Below are positions 22,063 to 32,913 of a stretch of DNA of 64,000 nucleotides, piece after piece (positions within the stretch are counted from its first letter, which is position 1; each line of letters starts with the position of its first letter). The notes beneath the pieces were generated by a model. It was not told where the DNA came from. It saw nothing but the letters and a program-made list of their open reading frames with translations, and searched no databases. The DNA lies in the NCBI RefSeq assembly GCF_901000735.1, contig NC_081547.1:14366739-14430738 (forward strand). The letters are read 5' to 3'. Made by a program: the position numbers and the translations under genes. This DNA is from Corylus avellana (taxonomy: Eukaryota > Streptophyta > Magnoliopsida > Fagales > Betulaceae).

Positions 22063-22642
22063 GAAGAGCCCTTGAGTATTTTGCAGCAGTGTCATCAGTT
22101 TGCTTGTGGTGGCTTAATGTGTTTAAAGATGCTTTCTTGTTTTGTAGCTCTTGTGATAGATGCCAAAGGATAGGTAACATCTCATCCAGAAATCAAATGC
22201 CGCTGGAAAATATTCAAGAGGTAGAACTCTTCGATGTCTGGGGTATTGACTTCATGGGACCATTTCCTAATTCATTCAGTTATTTATATATTTTTGTGGG
22301 TGTGGATTATGTGTCTAAATGGGTCAAGGCTGTCCCCTCAAGGACTAATGATCACAAAGTAGTTGTGAAGTTTTTGCAGGAAAACATCTTTGCTAGATTT
22401 GGGACACCAAGGGCAATCATTAGTGATAGGGGGAGCCACTTCAACAACTATGCCTTTGCCTCTGTGATAAAGAAGTATGGCATTACTTATAAGGTTGGCA
22501 CTTTATACCACCCCCAAACCAGTGGTCAAGTGGAGATCAGCAACAGAGAGATCAAAGGTATACTTGAAAAGACAGTATATCCCAGTAGGAAGAATTGGTC
22601 ACTATGCTTGAATGATGCACTATGGGCTTACAGAACTGCTTA
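22063..22642 (+). pseudogene. integrase N-terminal and core domain, element C, part 1
   Basis: The HHCC zinc-binding domain is shortened: a His-containing segment ([10 protein letters not shown] in one frame) is followed in another frame by CSSCDRCQR, with the piece between deleted. The DDE core is present: the first Asp in WGIDFMGPF (about 22242), the second in ISDRGSHF (about 22420) and the Glu in [14 protein letters not shown] (about 22520). The domain is then cut by a MITE whose first base is 22643, inside the conserved LWAYRTA segment. The product cannot be made from this copy. Confidence 0.88.
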
Positions 22643-23089
22643 GAGCATTCCCAATGGATGAGCCATATTTTTATGTAAAATGGCTTCTCAAAACTCACTT
22701 TTATCTAGTTTAGCTAAGTCATTTTTAAATATCTCTACATCCGATTAGCTATATTTTTATCCATTCAATTAAAATATTATTAAAAGTAAAAAAAGTTATG
22801 GGAAAAAAGAGAACATGTGAGAGGAAAAATGGGAAAAATTTTCGAAAAAAGAGAACATGCAGAGAAAAAGTAGGAAAAGATTTGGGAAAAAGAGAAAACA
22901 GGTGAGAAACAATGAAAAATAAAATAGCTCATTTGAAAAGTGCTGCTACATTTAGCTTTTTTTTTTAGCTCTTCCAATAAAATATTTATTTTACATTTTT
23001 TTTGGCTAATCCAATGTAAGGGGTTTTTTAAACATTTGAAGAGCTATTTTAGATAAAAGTAACATTTGGCTCTTCCATTGGGAAGACTC
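22643..23089. mobile_element. Tourist-like MITE (PIF/Harbinger type) in integrase
   Basis: A 447-bp insertion flanked by TTA on both sides (22640-22642 and 23090-23092). Terminal inverted repeats: left GAGCATTCCCAATGGATGAG, right (reverse complement) GAGTCTTCCCAATGGAAGAG, about 17 of 20 matches. The interior is AT-rich and non-coding. A 3-bp TTA duplication is the signature of PIF/Harbinger elements. Confidence 0.88.
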
Positions 23090-23092
23090 TTA

Positions 23093-23641
23093 CAAGACAC
23101 CTATCGGTATGTCTCCATTTCGCATGGTTTTTGGAAAGGCATGTCATCTACCAGTGGAATTGGAACACAAAGCGTACTAGGCCATCAAGAAGTTTAGTTT
23201 TGATATGAAGCAAGCTGGTGACAAAAGGAAGCTCCAACTAAATGAACTGGAGGAATTGAGGCGTGATGCATATGAGAATGACAAGCTCTACAAGGATAGA
23301 ACAAAAGCATACCATGACAAGCAACTGGTCAGGAAGGAGTTTCAAGTAGGCCAGAAGGTATTGATCTATAATTCAAGATTGAAACTCTTCCCTGGGAAGC
23401 TTAAATCAAGATGGTCTGGACTCTGGACCTTGCCTTGTTACACAAGTATTCCCTCACGGAGCTTTGGAAGTCCACAACCCACTGACAAATCAGTCATTCA
23501 AAGTGAATGGACACAGAGTGAAGCAATACATTGAAACGAACTTTGCACCAAGAGATCAAGACATGGCATCACAAGATTTGGCACTTCAGTCTATCCAATA
23601 TATAGCACCACCATCTGGAGCATCATCTTCTGGACAGCATT
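23093..23641 (+). pseudogene. integrase C-terminal part, element C, part 2
   Basis: Resumes with sequence matching [26 protein letters not shown], then TAG near 23178 in place of Trp, then an open stretch (23205-23430) with [17 protein letters not shown] and [11 protein letters not shown], the chromodomain-less C-terminal domain. A one-base shift near 23425 moves the rest (about [12 protein letters not shown]) to another frame that runs to TAA near 23641. The last codons (PPSGASSSGQH) match the last codons of ORF3 in element B, which marks a deletion between pol and the end of ORF3. Confidence 0.82.
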
Positions 23642-25118
23642 AAGCAGGGACCACCGTCTGGCTGAAGACGTTAAACTTAGCGCTCATGAGAGGCACCCCA
23701 TAGTTTATCTTTTTATTTTGTTTTGTTTAGTGTGTTTAAGATAATCTTTTTATTTGTCTTTAGTTTTGTTACTTTTTACTTGTTTTTTTGTTTTCTTAAT
23801 TTGCAAGGACAAGTGTGCTTCAATTTAAGTTTGGGGGTGTGCTATGAGCCATGCTTTCCAAGACAATGTCGTCCATCTCCTGGGTACACTCTTTCCTTTA
23901 TTTAGACACATTGGGGACAATGTGTCATTTAAGTTTGGGGGTATGGGCACACATGTTGTTCACACAAACTTTGTCCCAATTTCATGTTAATTGTTTTGTT
24001 TGTTTGTTTGTTTATTTGAAAAAAAAAAAGGTTTATGCATGTTCATGTTTACTCTAAAATTTTAAGTTAATCTAAAAAAATTATGGCTTGAATTCATCAG
24101 TGAGCTTAAAATTTTGAACACATGATCTGATGAGTGAATCTGTTAGTTTTGTTACTTCTTTAGGACAATTGAAAAATCACATGTTTGATCTTATCACACA
24201 AGCACATTAGCACATAATTTGTGAGGTATGACATGAGGTCTGATATGTGTGTTTCTGTATCTTGGATGAAATTGGATGACTTATTAGATGGACACTTTGG
24301 CATATATGTGATGGATATATATATATAAATGATCGTTGATAAGCTTTTCACTGAGTAACTGGACCTCTTGCCTCAAAGCATTGAGTGTTCACGTCAAAAG
24401 GTGAAAAATTTGGATATGATCAATGTCATGGTTAGTTTGATTTTGAAGCCTTTTTGACTTGAGTTAGTAGGTCCTTAGGGATGTCTCTATACCTAATGCC
24501 CTAAAACCATCTGATTTGGGAGCCCTAAAACCATCTGATTTGGAAGTCATTGACTTAACACTCGCTACATGGGTCAATTAGAAAGCTTAAGGGAACGAAA
24601 CATTGCACAACCTGACTAAAAAAAAAAAAAAAAAAAAAGAGAAAAAGAAATATGCCAAGGTTGTTCATTCTAATAGGGATTTCAGTGAATTTTGAGATAT
24701 AGAGACATTACACATTGGAAAGATTTGGAAGCCCCATAATTTTGTGCTAATTCACCTTACACTGTTTTCAAACTTGTGATGTTTTAGCATGTCCTTTGTA
24801 AGTAATTGAACTTTGAGATTCTAATTCATTGTGAAGATGGAGTTCATCTTTTTAAGCTTGCTAATGAATGAAAATCATGATCATGAAGTGATGCTTTAAT
24901 TTTTGGATAACATGAACTGTGCATGATGTTTGTAGGTAACCTTTCTGGAAAATCCTCACGAGACTTCACTCGTCCTCTAGGGAATTCCTAAGGGTTTAAA
25001 AGGCTTGTTGCATATGTTAAATGCAATCGTACATCCCACAAAAGATAGATTTATCTTTTTGTTCTTTGTTTTTCATTTTTGTTTTTAGTTTTGTACTACT
25101 AAGGGACTAGCAATATGT
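23642..25118 (+). other. 3' non-coding region of element C
   Basis: Same order as in B: internal polypurine-like tracts at about 23828-23840 and 23930-23942, hairpin 23906-23925, poly(A) stretch about 24619-24638, conserved block about 24945-25118. A 27-bp direct duplication (GCCCTAAAACCATCTGATTT, twice) lies at about 24498-24545. Confidence 0.8.
23906..23925 (+). other. conserved hairpin, element C
   Basis: ACACATTGGGGACAATGTGT, identical to element B, 9-bp stem including the flanking G-C pair. Confidence 0.8.
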
Positions 25119-25131
25119 AAGTTTGGGGGTG
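25119..25131 (+). other. polypurine tract of element C
   Basis: AAGTTTGGGGGTG immediately before the 3' LTR. Confidence 0.85.
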
Positions 25132-26474
25132 TGTTAAATGCTAAAATATTCATATTTTTAGCCCTTAACTTACATGTTTTTATCCTTTAGTTTTAGTTAG
25201 TTATGTCATTTTATCTCTTTTATGTGTTTTCCTTGATTTTATAGGTCATTGGAAGAAAAATAAGCAATCTCAGAAGTTTTGGACTTAAAAAGAGCTATTT
25301 TGGAAATTGGAAGGCTCTGGTAGAGCGATCAATCACAAGGGAGCTGCAATCAAGCGCACTACAGGCAAGGATGGCACATTGCAAGGCAACTGGGATTGAG
25401 CGCATGCACCGAAAGGATCGATCGCAAACCTACAATTGATCGCACACGGGCTGCGATCAAGCGCACCCTTGCGTGATGGCCAAGATAGCCGCCAGCCTTA
25501 ATAAGGAAAGAGCAACTTTTAGGGTTTTGTAACTTAGTGCGAACTAGGGCTCAAACCCTACGATTTTTAGGGTTTCTAGAGTATTCCTAAAGGCTTATAA
25601 ATAGACCCTTAAGCCTCTAGAATAGACATACTTTCCAAGGAGAAGAATTGGAGCTCTTCAAGTTCAAGTTTCGGGTTTATTCTTTTCCTTTCTTTTCTTT
25701 TATTTTATGAAGATGTTTAACATCAACTCCATGTGTAACTAATTTATTTAGTAGGGCTAGATTAAAGCCCTAGTTATGTTTAGTTCATATTCAATATTGG
25801 CGCCCTTGTGATGATCTTGTTGTGATATCTAAATTGATTAATTCCTATTTTCATGAATTCCTCATGTGTGTGCCTGAGCAACATGTGCATGTGGTATGGA
25901 CTAGTTAGTTAAATCAATTTGGATGGCCGAGTTCTGGGTTTAACATAAGTAACAAAAGAAATCCACACCAGATTCTTGGGTTAATCAACATGGGGAACCA
26001 GGAGTAGACACCCATGCCCTAAGCCTCATGTGTTTGTCGATTTCCACAGTTTTATGCTTTCTTAAAGAACAACTTAGTAGACACCCATACTAAATCCTTT
26101 AAGAAAGAAAAGAATTAAAGTAGACACCAATGCCTAATTCGTTGCTTAGGAAAATCAATAGCTTAAGGAGTAGACACCAATGCCCTTAGTTTGACAAACA
26201 TCAGATATTCATAACATGATCAAAACATTGGCAAATTGATATATTAGCTAAATATAATTAGTGGTGGATATCAAAGCCCTACCTTTTTATCATTATCAAC
26301 TCAAATCCAATCTTTGTTTTATTTTACTTTCGAAATTTATTTTAGACAGAATTCAGCAATCCTTGTGGGAATGACCCCGTACTTGCACCCTATACTACTG
26401 TGTTAACCTCGTGCACTTGCAGGTAAAACATCCAATTATTTGCTTATTAATTTAGGTAGGTAATTGTGACAACA
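25132..26474 (+). repeat. 3' LTR of element C
   Basis: TGTTAAATGCTAAAA to GTGACAACA, about 1,343 bp. TATA box 25596-25603, CGATCG-rich block about 25322-25470, motif quartet in AGTAGACACC form at about 26003-26185. Its right end abuts element E 3' non-coding sequence. Confidence 0.92.
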
Positions 26475-27548
26475 TACCTCAAAGGTCACTGGGATTCCCA
26501 TCAGAATGAATAACCAAGGCATAATTTTCTTTTCTTTCTTTTTGGCTAGGCTGTGCAATGCTTGGTTCCCTTAAGCTTTCTAATTGACCCATGTAACGAG
26601 TGTTAGGCCAATGCTTCCCAAACTAGATGGTTTTAGGGCATTAGGTGTAAAGACACCCCTATGATCTTACTAACTTGAGTGAAAAAGGCTACGAAACCAA
26701 ACTAGACATGACATTAACCATGTCAAAATTCTCCCCTTTTGACGTGAACACTCAATACTTAATGAGGCAAGAGGTCCAATTACTCAATGAAAATCTCACA
26801 ATGATCAACTTTTATTTTTTTATTTTTTTATTTTATGCCAAAGTATCCATTCAACAAGTCTCCCCAGCTTCACCCAAGACATTGAAAACATACACAATCA
26901 AGTTCACATGTCATACCTCACAAACTATGTGCTAATGTGCTTGTGGCAATTAAAATCAAAACAAGTGAATTCCCAAATGTCAAAAGTAAGTAACAAGACT
27001 TAGAATTCTCGCCATCAGATCATGTGTTCAACATTTTAAGCTCAGCAATGAATTTCAAATCATAATTTCTAGATCAACCAAAATCTCAAGAATAACATGA
27101 ACAAGCATTTATCAAAAATAGGACAAAGTGTGAGTGTGTGTGTGTGTGTCTCCTATACCCCCAAACATGAATTACACATTGCCCTCAATGTGTAGAGATA
27201 ATGAAAAGATCATATCCGAGAGATGAGAAAACTAGTTGGAATTTGTGTGGCTCATAGTATACCCCCAAACTTGAATGCAAAAACATTTGTCCTTAAAAAA
27301 CAAATAAGTGATACTCCAACCAAATACCAGTCAAATACAACACATTGTTGTAAAAATATAATCAACGAATGAAAAATGGAACAACAATGGAAAAGATAAT
27401 ACCTGGAAGGAGATCATGTACCCTGGCCTGATGGAAGACTAGAGTGCATAGGGTCTGCGCTCGAATCTGTGAAGCTGGCTCATTTAGTCAAAATATATGG
27501 GATCCACCAAGCCAACGGAATCCTCATCCTTGATGCTCTCTGTGCTCT
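26475..27548 (-). other. 3' non-coding region of element E
   Basis: On the minus strand it is collinear with the 3' non-coding regions of B and C, including the stretch with CTCGTTACATGGGTCAATTA and two internal polypurine-like tracts (reverse complement of CCCCCAAAC at about 27157-27166 and 27250-27262). A (GT)n run lies at about 27131-27149. Confidence 0.8.
27174..27193 (-). other. conserved hairpin, element E
   Basis: ACACATTGCCCTCAATGTGT on plus: same 8-bp stem as B and C but a different loop (AGGG read on minus), extended by a T-A pair where B and C have G-C. Confidence 0.75.
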
Positions 27549-28484
27549 CTAACCCTTAATTTTAAATTTGAAACACCAATCTTTTCTTCTCTTGGACCAA
27601 AGAGGATGAATTTTACCTATATAAAGGTAATTCCGAATGTCTGCAGATCGGGGTAGATCACTTTGAGTATTCTCAAACAATTTCTCATCCGGAAAGGAAT
27701 CATGAACTGGAATAACATGAGGAGAATACTCAGGGAGTTTTTCTACTTTGATGACCTCAATTTGCCCGTCTAATAGCCCAAACAAAATACTCTCCGGGTT
27801 TCTTGGTAATTCAGGAATAGGAGTTGATGTTGAAGAAGCCTCAGTGCTCACTTCCTTGCCTTTTTCCCAATGTAGATCTTGTGGGACCTCAATTTGCTCC
27901 TCTTTCCCCTCTTCCTCTTTATTTTTTGCCACTTTTTCACTCCTCAGGGTAATGATAGCTTGCTCATGATAGGAAATACTCTCATCTTCCATGTAGTGTC
28001 CATTAGAATTGGCCACCAATTGACTTTGAAGCTCTTCTTCTTCTTCTTCTTTGAGGATATCGGCTATCTGTTTGAGGTGAGCCTCCATATTGGCAATGGA
28101 TTTAGAGTGAGAGTTCTCAATCTCCTATAGATAGTTTACCATCTAATTAAACTCGGTCATAAGATTCAACATCATATCTTTAAGGTCAGCAACCGGCAGA
28201 AGCGGTGGCTTCTCTTGGTGTTGTTGAGGCCAATAGATGGGAGATGGCTCCTCTTCATGAGCTTCTATCTTGGCGTCGATGGATTGCAGCAATTGATTAC
28301 TAGCCTCCACTTGGTTGAGAATAGCTAACACCTTTTCTTCAAAGTCAGAACTCTTCGGAGGAGGTGGCTCATTTTCGTATTGTTGAAGCCAATAGATAGG
28401 AGATGGCTTCACGTCGTTAGCTTCTATCTTAGCATCGATGGATTGTAGCAGTTGATTATCGGCCTTCATTTTGCTGAAAATAGC
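27549..28484 (-). pseudogene. gag-linker region of element E with internal duplication
   Basis: Two open segments on the minus strand. 28484-28143 encodes a segment duplicated in tandem: QLLQSIDAKIEA ... PSPIYW ... QQ ... PP occurs twice, about 55 residues apart. 28088-27549 is Glu-rich and contains HEQAIITLRSEKV and VPQDLHWEKGKEVSTEAS, which match the gag-protease linker of element D (32805-32950). The last part has FPDEKLF and DLPRSADIRNYL, resembling the sequence between RNase H and integrase in C (FPNEQLF, LPWYADIVNY). So it is an internally deleted gag-to-pol fusion. Element D was inserted at the ATAGC that ends at 28484. Confidence 0.7.
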
Positions 28485-31011
28485 TAATAAGTGCTGAATG
28501 CTGGACATTCAAGCTCCTTAACTCACATATGTTAATTCCTTAGCGTTGTTACTTGTTTGATTTTGTTTTGTTTTGTGTTTTAGGTTCTATTTGGCAAATG
28601 CAATAATTCCATTGAATTTGGGCTTAAAATGCAGATCACTATAACGAGCACTATAGCACATGCGCTCGATTGCAGCTACAATGCGCTCGAGCACATGTAG
28701 CTTTCCAGATTGCGGTAGGAATCCTTTTACTCCTTGGAAGAGGTTTTTAGTCTCCCAATTGGACTGGGAGACTAACCTCCGGTTTTCCTAGGGTTTCTAT
28801 GGTTTTTAGGGTTCTCATAATCCTTATAAATAGGCCTCTAAACATTGTAAACAGACACACGGCTTCTAGAGCAAAAATTCACCAAATAGTCATTGGAGCT
28901 TAGCGAAGTCATGAGCGGTTAAACCCCTTCATGGGGTGTTGATGTTACCCTATCCAAGCACAATGGTTTGAATTTAGGGGTGTCAATGCGGGCGGTTAAA
29001 AACCGCCCGCTAACCGCTTAACCGGATTAACCACCTAACCGCTATAACTGCCTAGCGGTTAGCGGTTATTGGGTTTACTAACCGTAACCACTAACCGCCT
29101 TTTTATATAATATATTTTTATAATTATAATTATAAAAATATTTATACATATAACATAATCACTTGATCATTAAATCACAATTTTTAAAAAAATAATTAAA
29201 TCACAATTTGAGTATTAATATATTATCACTATAATTTATATGATTATATCATATAATCACTTGATCATTAAATCACAATTTTTTTTAAAAAAATAATTAA
29301 ATCACAATTGAGTATAAATATATTATCACTATAATTTATATGATTATATCATATGATCAATTGATCATTAAATCATTTGATTATATAATAACAAATTATA
29401 TATATATAATATGACATAACTCATAAGTATACAAATTCATACTAATACAACAATTAAATATCTAGAGACTTATTTCCAATGTATGTTATAAACTTATAAG
29501 TCTATATATGTTATAAGTATATATAAGTTTACATATGCATATGAATAATATAAATGTATAATATCAATACTTAATCATATGATTCAATGGCAATTTAAAT
29601 ACTTTATTAAAGACTTCAAGTGAATCATATTATTAATGTACAATGATGATATGATTCGTATAATATCAAATTAAGTAATTGACATTGGATTAAACAATGG
29701 CCAATGTGTTACTTATAAACACAATTTAAGTATTAATGTATTATCATTGTATGTTGTGACAGTTGTCTGAATTCTAAACTTTTTTTTATATGTTGTGTTT
29801 TTTTGTTTTTTTTTCTAAAAAAAAAAAAAAAGGGTTAACCTGTTATGATTTAATATTTAAGGAATTTTTTTTTTAAGTACAAGTAAATGTAAATTTTGGG
29901 TCAAATATTTTTGATTTTTCAATACGGACTCTTTTTATAGCAATTGGGCCAAAATAAATAAATAAATAAATAAAGAGGGTAAAAGAAATCCCAAAAAGGC
30001 CCAAAAAGCTAAAAAGAAAAGCCAAATTTTGAAAAAGCGGTTAGCAGGCGGTTATCTATTTCACTAACCACTAACCGGCGGATAACCGCTAACTGTTAAC
30101 CGCTAGGCGGTTAGCGGTTGCGGTTAATGAAATCTACTAACCGCTAAGGCGGTTACAATTAGCGGTTATTAGCAATAACCGCTAACCGTAACCGCCTTGA
30201 CACCCCTAGGTTTGATTGTATTTAATTTCTATATTTTTAGTTTATACATGTTGATTGTATAACTATGAAAATTGCTACCTTTTGATTCTATTCTTAATTA
30301 TTAAATGCAATTGTTCTTAATTTTCAATTCAATATTAGTGAAATTCTTATCTTGTCTTAGAAAATCTTTTACATTTATTGAACTCAAATCATTCTTGTTT
30401 TCTATGATTATGATGATGATGGTTATAGAATAGGTTTTATTGACATATGATCAATAGGATTTGATAGGCCATGCCTAGGGAAGACGGATTGTACTACACC
30501 CTAGTTTAGTGTAATTTAGGTAGACAATCCGTGCGAATTGAAGATGGGTTATGCTTATCCATTGATTGTATGTATCCTGTTATAGAATTTAAAAATTCAT
30601 ACCTAGAGAAGATGGGCCGTACCACATCTTAGTGGTTAGGTGGACGATTTGTGTCAACTGAAGATGGATTATACTTATTCTTTAATAAGGTAGTTTCTTA
30701 TTTATTTATAACATGCATAGAATGAATTTCTTGGATTGAATATAGTTAGCCATTGTTGTGCGGATAAAGGTGAAGTCAATACCCTACACTCTTTCTTATA
30801 TTTAATTCTCTTTTAATTTCATGCACTTTAGTTACAAACCAAATTATTCATCTTATTAATTAAGTTAATTTTGATCTTTCGAATTTGATAACAAAATCCT
30901 TGCAGTCCTTGAGGTTCAACACCCTCAATATAGCACTATCCTACAGGATTCATGCTATTGCGAGTGGTTTATTATTATTGACATATATTGGTATACAAAA
31001 TGGCCACATCA
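28485..31011 (+). repeat. 5' LTR of element D, with nested hAT-like insertion
   Basis: Starts TAATAAGTGCTGAATG (the first TG has decayed) and ends CCACATCA. Without the insertion at 28975-30208 it is about 1.28 kb and collinear with the 3' LTR. TATA box 28825-28832. It contains several GAAGATGG-type repeats and a 9-bp stem ACGGATTGT/ACAATCCGT at about 30484-30533. Confidence 0.88.
28975..30208. mobile_element. non-autonomous hAT-like element in D 5' LTR
   Basis: A 1,234-bp insertion absent from the 3' LTR. Ends TAGGGGTGTCAA and (reverse complement) TAGGGGTGTCAA are perfect 12-bp inverted repeats. Flanks GGTTTGAATT and GGTTTGATT are a near-perfect target duplication. Both subterminal regions are dense in ACCGC/GCGGT repeats (CGGTTAGCGGTTA) that form long inverted repeats, which fits hAT subterminal binding sites. 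The interior (29100-29900) is AT-rich, with a roughly 110-bp direct duplication at about 29156-29390. No transposase. Confidence 0.82.
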
Positions 31012-31016
31012 ATTTT

Positions 31017-31034
31017 TGGCGTCGTTGCCGGGGA
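31017..31034 (+). other. primer-binding site of element D (tRNA-Asp, one mismatch)
   Basis: TGGCGTCGTTGCCGGGGA, one C-to-T change from the tRNA-Asp complement, five bases after the LTR end. Confidence 0.88.
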
Positions 31035-31403
31035 CTGCTTAACGGTTTAGTTATTAAATTTTAAGTATTAATCTTAGCTTAATTATTTTCTACTTTACTT
31101 TGTTTTTTTAAAAAAAAAATTTTAATTTGGTTTTTGTGTTTTTGTGTTTTTTTTTAGTTTTTCTCACATAGGTCCGAAGCTGCGAAGACCCCCATGCACG
31201 CCTGTGCTTGAGCCAAACCAACCTGCAATCGAGCCTAGCATCAGCAATGTGATCGAGCGCACTCTGAAGTGCGATCAAGCGCACCTGTGCCAGCCTGCCA
31301 GATTCCAGCAATTGCAGCACCAAAATTCCAGCTCCTTCAGGCCGTTTGTGAGCTTTTACTTTCTGTTTCAGTTTTTATTTTATTGTGATTTCCTTTTTAG
31401 TTT

Positions 31404-32913
31404 ATGTTGGGTCGCCGTTCTTTGTCTTTGCCATTAATTGCTTGTGATCTCGACATTGAACACACTCTTAGAAAACTTAGAGCCGAAAGGAATTCTAAAT
31501 TGCTAAGAGAGCACCCTACTAAAACCATGGGCGACGGTAACCCTGTGGCTTTGAGAGATCACTATCTCCCTACCACACACACTTCCCCACATGTTTCAAG
31601 CTGCCGGACATTACAGCAACCCACTATGAGATTAAGCCCAGCACTATACAAAGTCTACCATCTTTCCTAGGGCTTAGCAATGAAAATCCTTACGACTTCC
31701 TCACTGAATTCTTAGCAATCTATTCCACCATTAAATTACTGGATCAATTGAGGATGCTTTAAGGATACGTCTCTTTCCTTTCTCCCTCAAGGAAAGAGAC
31801 AAACATTGGTTTAATTCCTTAGCACCCAACTCCATTACTTCTTGGGCTAAATTGCAACAAGAATTTCTTAAGAAGTATTTTCCCATAGGAAAGACCAATG
31901 ATATTAGGAGAGCTATCACTAGTATCTCCCAATATGAGGGTGAGCAATTCCATGAGACCTGGGAGAGACTAAGGGACCTTCTTAGATCATGCCCACACCA
32001 CGCTTTCCCGAAATGGCAGCTTGTGCAAAGCTTCTATAATGTCTTGACCGAGCCTCATAGACAAAAGGTAGATGCATCTTGTGGGGGGACATTTATGTTT
32101 AAGAGTGAGGATGAAGCATGGGCCCTATTTGAAAATTTGAGTAGTAATTATGTTCATCATTGTTACACTAGACGTAGGGCACCTATACCTAAGGCACCAA
32201 AGGCCGATGGTCTTTTTGAGGTAGGGCATTCGGTGGATGTAGCCACCCAACTAGTTGATGCTATCACTAGGAAGTTAGATCAATTGATGGTTGTTGGTCT
32301 TCCTCCTAATTCTGCTCACATGCACACACGACCTGAACCATGCTCATTTTGTTCTAGTCCTATGCATCATATAAATTACTGCCCTACTGTTGGAAATTAT
32401 GCTGATATTTGTAATGAGTAGGTTAATGCAACTTTCTCACGCCCGGGTAATGATCCGTATCCCAATACCTACAACCCAGAGTGGAGAAATCAACCTCAAT
32501 CCAATAGGCAGCCCTACCAACCTCCTTCCACATATCGGCCTCCACAGTAGCAATACCAGACTGCACCACCTCCTCGGTCAGATTCTAACTTTGAGGATCG
32601 GATGCTACAAAGGATGAGCGAGATAATCGATAGGGTGGGTGAGATGAGTTAGACAGTGAACTTGCACACTCAATCAATTTCCAAGTTAGAGGCTTAGATG
32701 ACACAAATGGCTAAAACCCTCAACAGAATGGAAGAAGGGAAGTTTCCAAGTCAGATGGTGGTCAATCCTAAGGGACTGTACATTGTGGAGTGGAGTTCCT
32801 CTAATCTAAAGCAAGTCAAGGCCATCACTACATTGCAGAGTGGAAGAGTGGTAGACAATCATGTGGAACAAAGGAAAGATGAGCAAATTGGGGCCTCACA
32901 AAATTTGCATTAG
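31404..32913 (+). pseudogene. gag of element D with frameshift and five TAG codons
   Basis: Starts near ATG 31404, shifts frame at about 31625, then follows one frame to about 33315. The gag core (QQEFLKKYFPIGKTND at about 31855; TWERLRDLLRSCPHH at about 31958) and the zinc knuckle CSFCSSPMHHINYC (about 32341-32382, spacing intact) are present. In-frame stops: 32419, 32548, 32650, 32695 and 32911. All five are TAG, at positions where related copies suggest CAG or TGG. A repeated helix with TQMAKTLNRMEEG follows. Confidence 0.88.

Larger units (their letters stand above)
18282..26474 (+). mobile_element. Athila-type Ty3/gypsy retrotransposon C, 5'-truncated
   Basis: Plus-strand element inserted in the 3' non-coding region of element E. 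It has a truncated 5' LTR (18282-18814), primer site 18821-18840, gag, protease fused to RT end and RNase H, integrase with a MITE inside, 3' non-coding region, polypurine tract and complete 3' LTR. The only pol sequence in the window is here. The RT catalytic palm (YxDD region) is deleted and ORF3 is missing. The start of the 5' LTR was lost together with part of E, so no target duplication can be read. Confidence 0.88.

Noticed and set aside
30484..30680. The motif quartet of the other LTRs in the D LTR
   Set aside because: The D LTR has its own GAAGATGG repeats and a 9-bp stem, but not the AGTATACACCC motif; counted as a separate structure.
31144..31437. 97-codon frame in the leader of element D
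   Set aside because: It lies between the primer site and gag, has low complexity, and contains the CGATCG-type motifs found in other leaders; no protein similarity seen.
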